DNA of 64,000 nucleotides from Campylobacter ornithocola (GTDB lineage Bacteria; Campylobacterota; Campylobacteria; Campylobacterales; Campylobacteraceae): NCBI RefSeq assembly GCF_013201605.1, contig NZ_CP053848.1, positions 1,240,001 to 1,304,000 of the forward strand, read 5' to 3'. Shown piece by piece: positions 29,103 to 38,858 of this stretch (position 1 is its first letter; each line of letters starts with the position of its first letter). The notes under the pieces were generated by a model. It saw only the letters and a program-made list of their open reading frames with translations, ran no database searches and was not told where the DNA came from. The position numbers and the translations under genes were made by a program.

Positions 29103-29783
29103 TCAATGATGTTCATCAACTACAGTTGCACCTGCCAAATAAACATAAGTTAAAATCATAAAAATAAAAGATTGTAAAAATGCCATAAAAGTAAGTAACA
29201 TATAAGCAGGTAATGGTGCAACCCAAGGCACAAGAGCTAAAATAACTGCTAAGAATAAATCATCTCCTTTGATATTACCAAATAAACGGAAAGATAAAGA
29301 AATAACTCTTGAAAAATGAGAAACTACTTCTATAGGAAACATTAAAGGTGCTAAAATTTTTACAGGTCCCATAAAATGTGCAAAATATTTAAAAAATCCT
29401 TGAGTTCTAATACCTTCAAAATGATAATATATAAATACTACAATAGCTAAAGTTGCACTAAAATTTAAACTAGCACTTGGAGCTTCAAAACCAGGGATAA
29501 TTCCTATAATATTACTAAAAAATACAATAAAACCTATCGTTGCAACTAAAGGTAAATATCTTCTAGCAGCTTCATCGCTACCCATAGTATCTCTACCCAT
29601 GCTTAAAATACCTTCCATATAAGCCTCGGCCAAATTTTGACTACCTCTTGGAACAATTTGCATGGATCTTGTAGCAAGTTTTGCTAAAATTAAAGAAATC
29701 ACAACTACTATACCCAAGTGAAAAAAGTATGCAAAAGTGTGACTAGAATCTATAAAAGAACTAAATAAAAATAAATCTTTCAT
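29103..29783 (-). CDS. atpB: ATP synthase F0 subunit a
   Basis: 226 aa, about five or six membrane helices; forms the proton half-channels beside the c-ring. The essential Arg lies in [14 protein letters not shown]. The C-terminal helix has [18 protein letters not shown]. Unlike enteric bacteria, where it heads the atp operon, it is a separate gene here. A consensus -10 (TATAAT) lies 38 bases upstream, and the hairpin above ends the transcript. Confidence 0.97.
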   Translation of the reverse strand: MKDLFLFSSFIDSSHTFAYFFHLGIVVVISLILAKLATRSMQIVPRGSQNLAEAYMEGILSMGRDTMGSDEAARRYLPLVATIGFIVFFSNIIGIIPGFEAPSASLNFSATLAIVVFIYYHFEGIRTQGFFKYFAHFMGPVKILAPLMFPIEVVSHFSRVISLSFRLFGNIKGDDLFLAVILALVPWVAPLPAYMLLTFMAFLQSFIFMILTYVYLAGATVVDEHH

Positions 29784-29820
29784 TAAAAATCCTTAGCAGA
29801 ATAAATATTTCAAAGCTAAT

Positions 29821-29826
29821 ATTATA
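29821..29826 (-). promoter_or_regulatory. -10 box for atpB
   Basis: TATAAT on the minus strand in TTTTCTATAATATT, 38 bases from the ATG, in the short gap after the upstream oxidoreductase gene. Confidence 0.6.
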
Positions 29827-29845
29827 GAAAAAAATTGCTTATATT

Positions 29846-31354
29846 TTAATGAAAATTCATTTTATTAGCACAAAAATATCCACCTAAAATTGTTCCTGTA
29901 AAACCTCCACCAGGAAATATAAAAGCATTAGCAAAATATAAATTTTTTATACTTTTACTTTTATAGTGTAATCTATATTTAACTCCTTCTTGATCTTGAG
30001 AAAATCCATAAATTGTACCTTCATAAGCTTTAGTGTATCTTTGTATAGTTTTTGGTGTAGCTAGTTCTTGATGAACTAAATACGAGCTTAAATTTGGAAA
30101 AATTTCATCAAGTCTTTGCACTATAGCTTTTAACACTTCTTCTTTTTTAGCTTTATAATCTTGCTTATTTAAATCCCACTCTTTATAATTTGAACTAAAA
30201 GCTACAACACCTATGTATTTATCGCTAGCTAAGCCACTATCAACCTTAGAATAATTCACAAAAGCTATAGGTCTTTTTTTAATATCTAATTTTAAAATAT
30301 TAGTACTTTCATACGAACTATTTAAAAAGTCATCTTCAAATATAAAATTACAATAATCCATTTTTTCATAAATTTTAGAGATATCTTTATCGTAAATAAA
30401 ATAAGCACTCACCAAAGAACAAGCACGTTTTTTAGATTCTATTGCTTTAATTTCTTGGATTAATTTTAAGTCTTTAAGTAAATCTTTATACACAATCAAA
30501 GGATCACAATTTGCAAGGATATTTTGTGCATAAATAGTACGTTTTTGATTATTTTGAATGTATTCTACTCCATAAGCTTTTTGATCTTTTGTGAGTATTT
30601 TAACAACTTCAGCCTTAGCAAAAACTTGTCCTTGATTTTCTTTGATAACTTCGGCCAAAGCATAACTTAAAGCTTGTGAACCACCTTTAATATATACTCC
30701 ACCATCATAATAATGCTTTTGTGCTATAGCATGATAGCTAAAAATAAATTCTTTACTATCATGATGATAATAACTCATATTTGCATTTAAAATCTTTTTT
30801 AGTTTATCATCTTTTATATAAGCATTTAAAACATCATAAACTTTATAATTGAAAATTTTATTTTTAATAAATATCCAAGCAGTGCTAAAAGGAAATAACA
30901 ATAATTCGCTTAATTTTAAATCCCAAGAAAATCTTCGAATAGCATAAGCTTGTAATCTTATAGCTTTAAAATATCTATCTATACCCTTACTTTCTTTTGG
31001 GAATTCTTTTTTTAAAACTTCTTTTACTTTTTCTATGCCGTGAGGTAAAGTTAAATTATAATTTTTACTTTTAATACTCCAAGCACTTGGTAAAGGCAGA
31101 AGTTGAATTTTATTCTTTATACCAAGCTTTTCAAAAACTAAATGCTTCATATCAGTTTTTGCTTCACCTAAATCCATCTCATGAAGTCCTACATCAATCA
31201 AAACGCCTTTTCTTTTAAAACAAGTAGCACAACCACCAATTAAAGAGTGTTGCTCTAAGACTAAAACTTTTTTTCCATTTTTCGCCAAATATGCTCCAGC
31301 ACTTAATCCTCCAAGTCCTGAACCTATAATAATTACATCAAATTTTACATCCAC
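29846..31354 (-). CDS. FAD-dependent oxidoreductase of the phytoene desaturase/carotenoid isomerase-RetSat type
   Basis: 502 aa. An N-terminal dinucleotide-binding motif GSGLGGLSAGAYLAKNGKKV with the following Glu (VLEQHS), GGCATCF, and a C-terminal FAD-contact region (NLYFANAFIFPGGGFTGTILGG) define the CrtI/RetSat family of NAD(P)/FAD amine-oxidase-like enzymes. The substrate is unknown, and no other carotenoid gene is in the window. The reading frame begins at GTG 31354, inside the last codons of radA (overlap 10 bases), so the two are co-transcribed. My memory of C. jejuni has radA directly next to atpB, which would make this gene an insertion in this lineage. Confidence 0.85.
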   Translation of the reverse strand: MDVKFDVIIIGSGLGGLSAGAYLAKNGKKVLVLEQHSLIGGCATCFKRKGVLIDVGLHEMDLGEAKTDMKHLVFEKLGIKNKIQLLPLPSAWSIKSKNYNLTLPHGIEKVKEVLKKEFPKESKGIDRYFKAIRLQAYAIRRFSWDLKLSELLLFPFSTAWIFIKNKIFNYKVYDVLNAYIKDDKLKKILNANMSYYHHDSKEFIFSYHAIAQKHYYDGGVYIKGGSQALSYALAEVIKENQGQVFAKAEVVKILTKDQKAYGVEYIQNNQKRTIYAQNILANCDPLIVYKDLLKDLKLIQEIKAIESKKRACSLVSAYFIYDKDISKIYEKMDYCNFIFEDDFLNSSYESTNILKLDIKKRPIAFVNYSKVDSGLASDKYIGVVAFSSNYKEWDLNKQDYKAKKEEVLKAIVQRLDEIFPNLSSYLVHQELATPKTIQRYTKAYEGTIYGFSQDQEGVKYRLHYKSKSIKNLYFANAFIFPGGGFTGTILGGYFCANKMNFH

Positions 31355-32685
31355 TCTAAAACTTCACGCAATTCTTTGGCTACAAAGCATTTTAAACCAA
31401 GTTCTTCCATAGGTTTAACTGGCACTATAGCATTTTTAAATTTTTGCATTTTTGCTTCTTTTAAACGCACATCAAGTGAAAATACTTCTTTAATCTCACC
31501 ATTTAAACTAAGCTCTCCCACAAAAACACTATCTTTACTTAAAGGACGGTTTTTAAAACTTGAAATAATCGCCGCAACAACTGCTAAATCTGCTGCAGTT
31601 TCACTGATTTTCACTCCGCCACTTACATTAATAAAAACATCATAATGTCCCAAAGGAATTTCAAGCTTCCTCTCAAGCAAAGCTATTAACATATCTAAAC
31701 GATTTTTTTCATAGCCTGTAGCGCTACGTTTTGGATAAGTACTCTCACAAACTAAAGCTTGAATTTCTAATATCAAAGCTCTACTTCCTTCCATTACCAC
31801 ACTCAAAGCACTCCCACTTACTGCTTTACCTCTTGTGAAAAATCTATTAGCTATATCTTTAGCGCTAATCAAACCTTTTGAAGTCATTTCAAAAATACCA
31901 ACTTCAGAAATATTTCCAAAACGATTTTTAAAACCTCTTAAAATTCTTATTTCTTTGTTAGCATCACCTTCAAAATAAAGCACTACATCCACCATATGCT
32001 CTAAAATTCTAGGTCCTGCTATAGCTCCATCTTTGGTAATGTGTCCTATGATAAAAGTACTAATATTATTTGCTTTAGAATAGCGCATTAACTCAAAAGT
32101 AATCTCTCTAACTTGAGTGATACTACCCGCTGCTGAAGTAATTTTGTTAGAATACAAAGTTTGAATAGAATCAATAATTAAAATTTCATAATCTTTTTTA
32201 GAAAGCTCGCTTAAAATATCTTCCAAGCAAAGTTCAGTAAGTAAAAACAAATTTTCACAATTTGCATTCAAACGATCTGCGCGCAGTTTGATTTGAGATT
32301 TACTCTCCTCTCCACTTACATAAAGTACTTTTTTACCACTTTTAGCTAAATTTGATGCAATTTTTAATAAAAGCGTTGATTTTCCAACTCCAGGTGAGCC
32401 CCCAATCAACACTAAAGAACCTACAACTAATCCACCACCTAAAACTAAATCAAGTTCATTATCATCAGTGCTAATGCGAGTGAAATTTTCTGCTATAACA
32501 TCATTTATACATACTGCAGAACTTGGAGTGTTTGAGAGTGAATTTAACTCTTTTAAAAGCTTGATTTGTTCTTGCTTTAGCTCAACAAAACTATCCCAAG
32601 AACCACACTCAGGGCATTTTCCTAGCCACTTACTTTGCTGATTTCCACAAGCTTGGCATTCAAATAAAATATGTTTTTTAGCCAT
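31345..32685 (-). CDS. radA: DNA repair protein RadA
   Basis: 446 aa RecA-like branch-migration ATPase for homologous recombination and transformation. N-terminal zinc finger CQACGNQQSKWLGKCPECG, Walker A GGSPGVGKSTLL, the RadA-specific KNRFG (ILRGFKNRFGNISEVGIF), and a C-terminal Lon-protease-like domain (DVFINVSGGVKISETAADLA). It follows ftsY by three bases and overlaps the oxidoreductase gene. Order as in C. jejuni. Confidence 0.97.
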   Translation of the reverse strand: MAKKHILFECQACGNQQSKWLGKCPECGSWDSFVELKQEQIKLLKELNSLSNTPSSAVCINDVIAENFTRISTDDNELDLVLGGGLVVGSLVLIGGSPGVGKSTLLLKIASNLAKSGKKVLYVSGEESKSQIKLRADRLNANCENLFLLTELCLEDILSELSKKDYEILIIDSIQTLYSNKITSAAGSITQVREITFELMRYSKANNISTFIIGHITKDGAIAGPRILEHMVDVVLYFEGDANKEIRILRGFKNRFGNISEVGIFEMTSKGLISAKDIANRFFTRGKAVSGSALSVVMEGSRALILEIQALVCESTYPKRSATGYEKNRLDMLIALLERKLEIPLGHYDVFINVSGGVKISETAADLAVVAAIISSFKNRPLSKDSVFVGELSLNGEIKEVFSLDVRLKEAKMQKFKNAIVPVKPMEELGLKCFVAKELREVLEWM

Positions 32686-32688
32686 AAA

Positions 32689-33555
32689 TTATGCGAAAAT
32701 CTCTTCAACTAAAGTTTTAACATATTCATTAGGATTAAACTCATGAATTTGCCCCAGCTGCTCTCCTACTCCTACATATAAAATAGGAAGCTCAAGTTCT
32801 CTTGCTATGCTAAATAAAGCTCCACCTTTAGCGGTTCCATCAAGTTTTGTAATAATCACTCCATCAAGCTTTACTAAATCATTAAAAGCTTTTGCTTGTA
32901 AAATTCCAGCTACTCCTTGAGTCCCATCTAATACTAGAATTTTTCTATGCGGAGCTCCCTGCATAGCTTTATCACTTATACGGACAATTTTTTCAAGCTC
33001 ATTAGCAAGATTTTTTTGATTTTGCAAGCGTCCTGCTGTATCTAAAATAACCCTATCGTAATTTTTTGCTAAAGCTTTAGAAATAGCATCATAAGCAATA
33101 GCTGAAGGATCATGTCCTTGAGAAGTAGCGATGATGTCTATATCAAGTTTTTGAGCCCAAAGTTTGAGTTGTTCTATAGCTCCTGCTCTAAAAGTATCAC
33201 AGGCTCCTAATATAACTTTTTCACCATTTTCTTTATGTAAATGCGCCATTTTAGCAATACTAGTTGTTTTGCCTACACCATTTACACCTAAAATCAAATC
33301 CACAAAAGGCTTAACATTAGCAAATTTGGGTTTATCATAAATAAAATATGTCCCCATAACACGCTCCAAATCAGCCTTTTTAACCTCATCATTTGGAGGA
33401 AGATAATAAATAATCTCTTCAACTATTTCATATGCCACATCAGCCTCTAAAAGTATTTCTTCAAGCAAATCTTTAGTAATGATTTTATTTGAAGCTTTAA
33501 CCAAATGAATACTTTCTAAGGTTTTTTTCAAACCATTTTTTAAAAATCCAAACAT
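32689..33555 (-). CDS. ftsY: Signal recognition particle receptor FtsY
   Basis: 288 aa NG-domain GTPase that docks SRP–ribosome complexes at the membrane. G1 GVNGVGKTTSIAKMA, DTFRAGA, DTAGR, TKLDGTAKGG and a final NPNEYVKTLVEEIF are all present. The acidic A domain of enteric FtsY is lacking, as is normal in this group. Its ATG overlaps the stop of the TlpA-like gene (TAATG). Confidence 0.97.
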   Translation of the reverse strand: MFGFLKNGLKKTLESIHLVKASNKIITKDLLEEILLEADVAYEIVEEIIYYLPPNDEVKKADLERVMGTYFIYDKPKFANVKPFVDLILGVNGVGKTTSIAKMAHLHKENGEKVILGACDTFRAGAIEQLKLWAQKLDIDIIATSQGHDPSAIAYDAISKALAKNYDRVILDTAGRLQNQKNLANELEKIVRISDKAMQGAPHRKILVLDGTQGVAGILQAKAFNDLVKLDGVIITKLDGTAKGGALFSIARELELPILYVGVGEQLGQIHEFNPNEYVKTLVEEIFA

Positions 33556-34100
33556 TACATCACCACTTTTTGTATATCTATATCTAACATTTCTTCAGGA
33601 ATTATTCCTAAATACTCTTTAACTTTTTCACCTTTTGCGTTAAATAACACCATTGTCGGAATAGAACTAACATTTAAAACTTTAGAAAAAACAAAATTAT
33701 TCTCCCCTATAGCTACTGGAAAATTTATTTTTTCTTCTTGTGTAAAAGCTAATATTTCTTGATCTTTATTTTCCTCTAAAAAAAGTGCTATTACTTCAAA
33801 ATTATCTTGATATTTTTTATTCAAATTATTTAAATGTGGAATTTCAGCCTTACAAGGTACACACCAAGTTGTAAAAAATACAAATAATTTAGCTTTAACT
33901 GTGTTATCAAAATTAAATTCTTGTTCGTGATATTTTACATACATTTTTCTACCATCTAAAAATTTCAAAGTAAAATCTGTATTTTCACCTTGATTTAAAC
34001 TCGTATTATCAATGTTTTCATTGCTAAGACTTTCTCTATCACTTGAACATGAAATAAAAAAAATCATGGCAAAAACCGCTAAAAAAAAATTAATTTTCAA
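33555..34100 (-). CDS. TlpA-like thiol-disulfide lipoprotein
   Basis: 181 aa. A lipoprotein signal MKINFFLAVFAMIFFISCSS with a lipobox Cys at about residue 18 is followed by a thioredoxin/TlpA domain with the redox motif WCVPC in FFTTWCVPCKAEIPHL. A cis-Pro segment VSSIPTMVLFN is also present. It probably acts as a periplasmic reductase for cytochrome c maturation or similar. The start is TTG 34100, six bases after AAGGA, so it heads tlpA–ftsY–radA–oxidoreductase. Confidence 0.9.
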   Translation of the reverse strand: MKINFFLAVFAMIFFISCSSDRESLSNENIDNTSLNQGENTDFTLKFLDGRKMYVKYHEQEFNFDNTVKAKLFVFFTTWCVPCKAEIPHLNNLNKKYQDNFEVIALFLEENKDQEILAFTQEEKINFPVAIGENNFVFSKVLNVSSIPTMVLFNAKGEKVKEYLGIIPEEMLDIDIQKVVM

Positions 34101-34167
34101 GTTATATCCTTATGATTTTTTAAGCTTAAAAGTATAACATAAAAGTTAAAAAATTACGAGGAAAGCC

Positions 34168-34797
34168 TTGATAAAAAATAATTTCAGGATAGAACAAAAA
34201 TCTAAAATGTATTTAAAACTAAAATATCAATATAAAAGAGATTTTTTAGTTTTTCAAGAAATAAAAAAAATTCTAAATTTATATAAAAATTGCAAAAATA
34301 TCCTTATATACATTCCTTTAAAATATGAAATTAATCTTTATAAATTTAGACATTTTCTAACAAAAAAATATCAAATTTTTGTTCCATTTATGCAAGATAA
34401 AAGTTTAAAGGTAGTAAAATTAAGATTAGCTCTTGACAAAAAGAGCTTTGGGGTATATGAACCAAAAGATTCTTTTTTGCAAGTCCGTATAGACATTGCA
34501 ATTATACCTGTTATAGGTGTAGATGCAAAATTAGGAAGAATCGGTCATGGTCAAGGTTTTTATGATAGGTTTTTTGAAAGTATTTCTTATAAAAAACCTT
34601 TGGTTGTTTTTACACAAATGATAGATGCAAAATCTGATCAATTTTTTAGCCAAGATTATGATATAAAAGGAAATTTTTATATAAACCCTTATAAAAAATA
34701 TTTTAGGAAAGTTAAAAATAATGATAGAAATATTAGTTGCATTAATAGCCGTTTTCATAGGCGGAGGGATTGGATATATAGTCGCCAAAAAGATTAA
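34168..34797 (+). CDS. 5-formyltetrahydrofolate cyclo-ligase family protein
   Basis: 209 aa. Converts 5-formyl-THF to methenyl-THF with ATP. The family motif is GRIGHGQGFYDRFF (usual GYGGGYYDR), preceded by IAIIPVIGVDAKLG; an N-terminal Lys/Arg-rich region contacts ATP. I use TTG 34168 (GAGG six bases upstream); ATG 34207 would be the alternative. The last 26 codons overlap the start of rny in another frame, and this tail (NNDRNISCINSRFHRRRDW) does not look like the family. The catalytic part ends before it. Confidence 0.88.
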   Translation: MIKNNFRIEQKSKMYLKLKYQYKRDFLVFQEIKKILNLYKNCKNILIYIPLKYEINLYKFRHFLTKKYQIFVPFMQDKSLKVVKLRLALDKKSFGVYEPKDSFLQVRIDIAIIPVIGVDAKLGRIGHGQGFYDRFFESISYKKPLVVFTQMIDAKSDQFFSQDYDIKGNFYINPYKKYFRKVKNNDRNISCINSRFHRRRDWIYSRQKD

Positions 34798-36274
34798 TGA
34801 TGCAAATTTCAATATCTTTTTAGAGCAAGCAAAAGCAAAAGCAAAAGCTATCGAATACGAAGCTGAATTAACACTCAAAGATGCTAAAAACTCGGTTGCT
34901 GAAGCTGAATTTACAGCGAAGAAAAAATTTGATGAAAAAATTCAAAAACTACAAAAAGAGCATTCTGCTAAACTAGAAGAACTTAACAAAAAAGAACAAA
35001 ATCTTCATTATCAAGAAAAACTTCACGAGGAAAATAAAAACAAGCTTTTAAAAGAAAAGCAAACTATAAAAACCTTGCAAGAGGAAAATGAAAATTTAAA
35101 ACAAAACTATGAAACAAAACTTGGTGAAGTTTTAAAAATCCTTGAACACTCAGCTGGTCTCACACAAGAAGAAGCAAAAAATATAGTCCTACAGAAAATA
35201 GAAGAAAATTCAAGAGCTGAAATTGCACATATTGTTAGAAAATATGAAGAAGAAGCTAGAAATGAAGCCAAAAGAAAGGCTAATTTTATTTTAGCACAGG
35301 CAACTTCAAGGTTTGCAGGGGAATTTGCCGCTGAAAGACTTATTAATGTTGTCAATATCAAAAATGATGAACTAAAAGGGCGTATTATAGGTAAAGAAGG
35401 AAGAAATGTTAAAACCCTAGAAATGGTTTTAGGGGTTGATATTATCATCGATGATACACCTGGAGCAATTATAGTAAGTTGTTTTAATCTTTATAGACGT
35501 GCTATTGCTACAAAGGTGATTGAGCTTTTGGTAGAAGATGGAAGAATACAACCTGCAAAAATAGAAGAAATTCATGAAAAAGTTTGTAAAGAATTTGAAG
35601 ATAATATTTTGGAAGAAGGGCAAACTATTGTAATGGATCTGGGGTTAAATCAAATCCATCCTGAAATAGTAAAACTCATAGGAAAATTAAGATATAGAGC
35701 AAGCTATGGACAAAATGCTCTGGCACATTCTCTAGAAGTAGCACATTTAGCTGGAATCATAGCAGCTGAATGTGGCGGGGATGAAAAACTTGCACGAAGA
35801 GCTGGGATTTTACACGATATAGGCAAGGCTTTAACACATGAATTTGAAGGCTCGCATGTAGATTTAGGAGCTGAGCTTTGCAAAAGATACAAAGAGCATC
35901 CTGTGGTGATTAATGCAATTTATGCTCACCATGGCCATGAAGAAGCTACAAGCATAGAATCGGCTGCGGTTTGCACAGCAGATACACTAAGCGCTGCGCG
36001 TCCTGGCGCAAGACGTGAGGTTTTAGAAGCTTTTTTAAAAAGAGTTAGCGAACTTGAAGATATAGCAAAAAGCAAAGAAGGGGTTAAAAAAGCCTATGCT
36101 ATTAATGCGGGTAGAGAGATTAGGGTTATTGTTAATGCAAAATTAGTCAATGATGATGAATCTGTGCTTTTAGCTAAAGAAATAGCTGAAGAAATTCAAG
36201 AAAAAGTACAATACCCTGGTGAAATAAAAGTCAATGTCATCAGAGAACTTAGAGCTATTGATTTTGCAAGATAA
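34721..36274 (+). CDS. rny: Ribonuclease Y
   Basis: 517 aa membrane-anchored endoribonuclease that starts mRNA decay. N-terminal membrane helix (MIEILVALIAVFIGGGIGYIVA), long coiled coil to about residue 200, KH domain (GRIIGKEGRNVKTLEMVLGVD), then the HD domain with HSLEVAHLAG and RRAGILHDIGKA. Its ATG lies 77 bases inside the preceding gene (SD TAGGAAAG), so translation is probably coupled. DedA follows after eight bases. Confidence 0.96.
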   Translation: MIEILVALIAVFIGGGIGYIVAKKINDANFNIFLEQAKAKAKAIEYEAELTLKDAKNSVAEAEFTAKKKFDEKIQKLQKEHSAKLEELNKKEQNLHYQEKLHEENKNKLLKEKQTIKTLQEENENLKQNYETKLGEVLKILEHSAGLTQEEAKNIVLQKIEENSRAEIAHIVRKYEEEARNEAKRKANFILAQATSRFAGEFAAERLINVVNIKNDELKGRIIGKEGRNVKTLEMVLGVDIIIDDTPGAIIVSCFNLYRRAIATKVIELLVEDGRIQPAKIEEIHEKVCKEFEDNILEEGQTIVMDLGLNQIHPEIVKLIGKLRYRASYGQNALAHSLEVAHLAGIIAAECGGDEKLARRAGILHDIGKALTHEFEGSHVDLGAELCKRYKEHPVVINAIYAHHGHEEATSIESAAVCTADTLSAARPGARREVLEAFLKRVSELEDIAKSKEGVKKAYAINAGREIRVIVNAKLVNDDESVLLAKEIAEEIQEKVQYPGEIKVNVIRELRAIDFAR

Positions 36275-36282
36275 GGTTTTAC

Positions 36283-36846
36283 ATGCAAGAAATGATAGAT
36301 AATCTTAGCACTTATGGTTATTTGATTTTGTTTTTTTACTCATTTGGCGGAGGTATGGTAGCCATACTTGCCGCTGGAGTACTTTGTGCAAGCTCTACTA
36401 AACTTGATCTGCATTGGTGTATATTTTTAGCCTTTTTAGCTAATGCCATAGGCTCAACTTTGTTGTTTACTTTGGGAAAATACTATAAAAAAGACATAAT
36501 GCCTTATTTTAAAAATCATAGAAGAAAAATTGCCCTTGCAATGATGAAAATCAAAAAATACGGCGATTTGCTCTTAATAGTACAAAAATTCATTTATGGA
36601 GTAAAAACCATCATTCCCATAGCAGCAGGTCTTTGCAAATTTAGTTTTATAAGATTTTTCATCATCAATACCTTATCTAGTTTGATCTGGGCTATCGTTT
36701 TAGGCTATGCTGGTTTTATTTTTGGAAATACTTTAAAAGAAGCCTTTGAAGCATTTACAAACTATCCTTATATAGCTCCTGCTTTTATAATCACTTTAAT
36801 TTTTATTATATGGTTATATTTATCACGTTTTTCTAAGAAAAAATGA
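36283..36846 (+). CDS. DedA-family membrane protein
   Basis: 187 aa, four to six hydrophobic segments. DedA/SNARE-associated signature region with FGGGMVAILAAG near the N-terminus, the conserved Arg-containing YGVKTIIPIAAGLCKFSFIRF and a C-terminal WLYLSRFSKKK. The family are lipid flippase-like envelope proteins needed for undecaprenyl-phosphate or phosphatidylethanolamine recycling. It overlaps comEC by ATGA. Confidence 0.92.
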   Translation: MQEMIDNLSTYGYLILFFYSFGGGMVAILAAGVLCASSTKLDLHWCIFLAFLANAIGSTLLFTLGKYYKKDIMPYFKNHRRKIALAMMKIKKYGDLLLIVQKFIYGVKTIIPIAAGLCKFSFIRFFIINTLSSLIWAIVLGYAGFIFGNTLKEAFEAFTNYPYIAPAFIITLIFIIWLYLSRFSKKK

Positions 36847-38099
36847 GTTTAAAATTCTCTATAAAAGATTCTTATAGAGAATTTTTAATTTTGCTATTAT
36901 GTTTTTTAACAATTTTTAGTTTAAATCTTATCTATGAGTATAAAAAATACCAAAATTTTAAACTTACTAAGCATTTATTACTTAAAGATAATATTATTTT
37001 ATCTTCTTATGAAAAAACTAATAAAAAAGGCAAAAAATATCAAGTCCTAAAACTTAAAAACTCTGATTTTGTTTTTTACACTACTAGTTTTAAAAATCTA
37101 AATTTAAGCAAAAATGATGTAATAAATCTTAGAATTATCACTAAAAATATTAACTTTAAAGATTATCTTAGTAAAAGTTTTTATGTGCCAAGTTATGATT
37201 TTAATAAAACTAAAATACAAAAAGAAAATACTTTAGTAGAGTATTTTTTAAGTCAACATCAAAATGAAAAAATCAAAGAATTTTATGGTGCTTTGTTTTT
37301 TGCAAAAAATGTATCAAGTGAACTTAGAAATGATATAAATTTTTATAATATCGCACATTTAATTGCTATTAGTGGATATCATTTAGGCTTGTTATTTAGC
37401 TTTTGCTTTTTGATTTTTACTCCTTTATATGCTTTTTTTCATAAACGATATTTTCCTTATAGAAGTTTAAAGCTTGATATTAGTATTTTTGCTTTCTTGC
37501 TTTTAATTTTATATATATTTTTAATAGACTTTAGTCCATCTTATACAAGAGCTTTATTAATGAGTCTTTTTGCTTTTTATTTATTTAGTAAAAATATCAA
37601 GATTTTAAGTTTTAAATTTTTATTTTTAAGCATAGCTTTTTGTATTAGTATTTTCCCAAAACTTCTTTTTAGCGTTGGGTTTTTATTTTCTATTTTGGGA
37701 GTTTTTTATATTTATTTATATCTTCATCATTTTAAAGATCAATTTTCAAACTTCACTCACGTTTTTTTGCTAAATATTTGGACCTTTTTAGCAATGATTA
37801 TCCCTGTATTATACTTTTTTCCTTTACTTAGCTTTCAGCAATTTTTAGCCATACCTTTAAGTTTAGCCTTTGTAGTGTTTTACCCTTTAGTTTTAATATT
37901 ACATATTTTTTCTTATGGAAATTTATTAGATTTGCTTTTAATACATTTTTTTGAGTTTAAATTGCATGCAATTAATCTATCAATACCTTTTGTATTTTAT
38001 TGTATTTATTTAATTTTATCTTTAATCGCTATATTTAATAAATACTTAGCTCTTTTTGTAATTTCTCTTGGGTTTGTTCCCTTTATTTTCTTGATTTAA
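36843..38099 (+). CDS. comEC: ComEC/Rec2-family DNA uptake channel, short form
   Basis: 418 aa. An N-terminal domain is followed by a competence membrane domain with many helices; the family signature LIAISGYHLGLLFSF (usual xxSGxHL) and SPSYTRALLMSLFAFYLF are visible. The C-terminal metallo-beta-lactamase nuclease-like domain of long ComEC proteins is absent, which I recall as normal for C. jejuni Cj1211. It would carry single-stranded DNA across the inner membrane during transformation. It converges with rbn, the last 54 bases overlapping. Confidence 0.92.
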   Translation: MSLKFSIKDSYREFLILLLCFLTIFSLNLIYEYKKYQNFKLTKHLLLKDNIILSSYEKTNKKGKKYQVLKLKNSDFVFYTTSFKNLNLSKNDVINLRIITKNINFKDYLSKSFYVPSYDFNKTKIQKENTLVEYFLSQHQNEKIKEFYGALFFAKNVSSELRNDINFYNIAHLIAISGYHLGLLFSFCFLIFTPLYAFFHKRYFPYRSLKLDISIFAFLLLILYIFLIDFSPSYTRALLMSLFAFYLFSKNIKILSFKFLFLSIAFCISIFPKLLFSVGFLFSILGVFYIYLYLHHFKDQFSNFTHVFLLNIWTFLAMIIPVLYFFPLLSFQQFLAIPLSLAFVVFYPLVLILHIFSYGNLLDLLLIHFFEFKLHAINLSIPFVFYCIYLILSLIAIFNKYLALFVISLGFVPFIFLI

Positions 38100-38858
38100 A
38101 AGCAAATAAGCCTTTAAGCCTAAAAGATAAATGATCCAAGAAATATAAATCCACAAAAAGAAAAATAATATTACAGAGAAAGAGCCATATACATTTAAAT
38201 AAGTTTTATTATATACAGCATAATATACAAAAATCATCTTAGAAATATACCAAATCACAGAAGCACCAAAAGAACTAATGACTAAAGCTTTTAAATCACC
38301 TTTTTTACTTACTGAGCTTGAATAAGATATAAAAAATAATGCCCATATAATCACATAAGGCAAAATCTCAAAAAAATTTAAAGCGATATTAAAATCATCT
38401 AAGGTTTTTTGTATAAAACCTGAGATATAAAAACTTACCCCAAGCCCAAGTGGAGTTAAGGTTGCCAAAGTCCAATAAGAACTTATACTATGCCAAAGAC
38501 TTTTAGAATCTTCCTCTAAAAGCTTATTAATCACATAATCATAACCTGAAAAAAAGGCCAAAGAAGTCAAAGCCATAGCCAAAAGCCCTATAAGTCCCAA
38601 ATTTACGCTATTTTTTAAGAAAGTGTTGATGTATTGTATGATTAATTCTTGTTGAGTTGGGATTAAAAAAGTAAAAATTAAGTTTTTAATTCTTTCTTGA
38701 TATATTTCAAAGCTTGGAATTTGGGTAAAAACCCAAAAACACAAAAATAAAAGTGGTATTAAAGATAAAATAGTATAAAAACTTAAAGCTGCAGCATAAT
38801 TTAAAATTTCCTTATCTCTTAAAGCTAAAAGAATTTTAAATAAGTTTTTAAAATTCAT
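38046..38858 (-). CDS. YihY/Rbn-family inner membrane protein
   Basis: 270 aa, about six membrane helices, with the family features YAAALSFYTILSLIPLLF near the N-terminus and FFLWIYISWIIYLLGLKAY near the C-terminus. Once called ribonuclease BN, but YihY proteins are now regarded as membrane proteins of unknown transport role. The start is ATG 38858, overlapping the glcD stop as TGATG; a TTG one codon earlier is less likely. Its end overlaps comEC on the opposite strand. Confidence 0.9.
   Translation of the reverse strand: MNFKNLFKILLALRDKEILNYAAALSFYTILSLIPLLFLCFWVFTQIPSFEIYQERIKNLIFTFLIPTQQELIIQYINTFLKNSVNLGLIGLLAMALTSLAFFSGYDYVINKLLEEDSKSLWHSISSYWTLATLTPLGLGVSFYISGFIQKTLDDFNIALNFFEILPYVIIWALFFISYSSSVSKKGDLKALVISSFGASVIWYISKMIFVYYAVYNKTYLNVYGSFSVILFFFLWIYISWIIYLLGLKAYLLLNQENKGNKPKRNYKKS

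Noticed and set aside
35107-35892. Antisense open frames over rny (and similar shadows over rpsA, pycB, mgtE)
   Set aside because: They mirror the codon pattern of strong genes, have no SD and no recognisable protein.
36843-38099. comEC as a truncated pseudogene
   Set aside because: The missing beta-lactamase domain is, as I recall, normal for the Campylobacter protein, and the reading frame ends cleanly.
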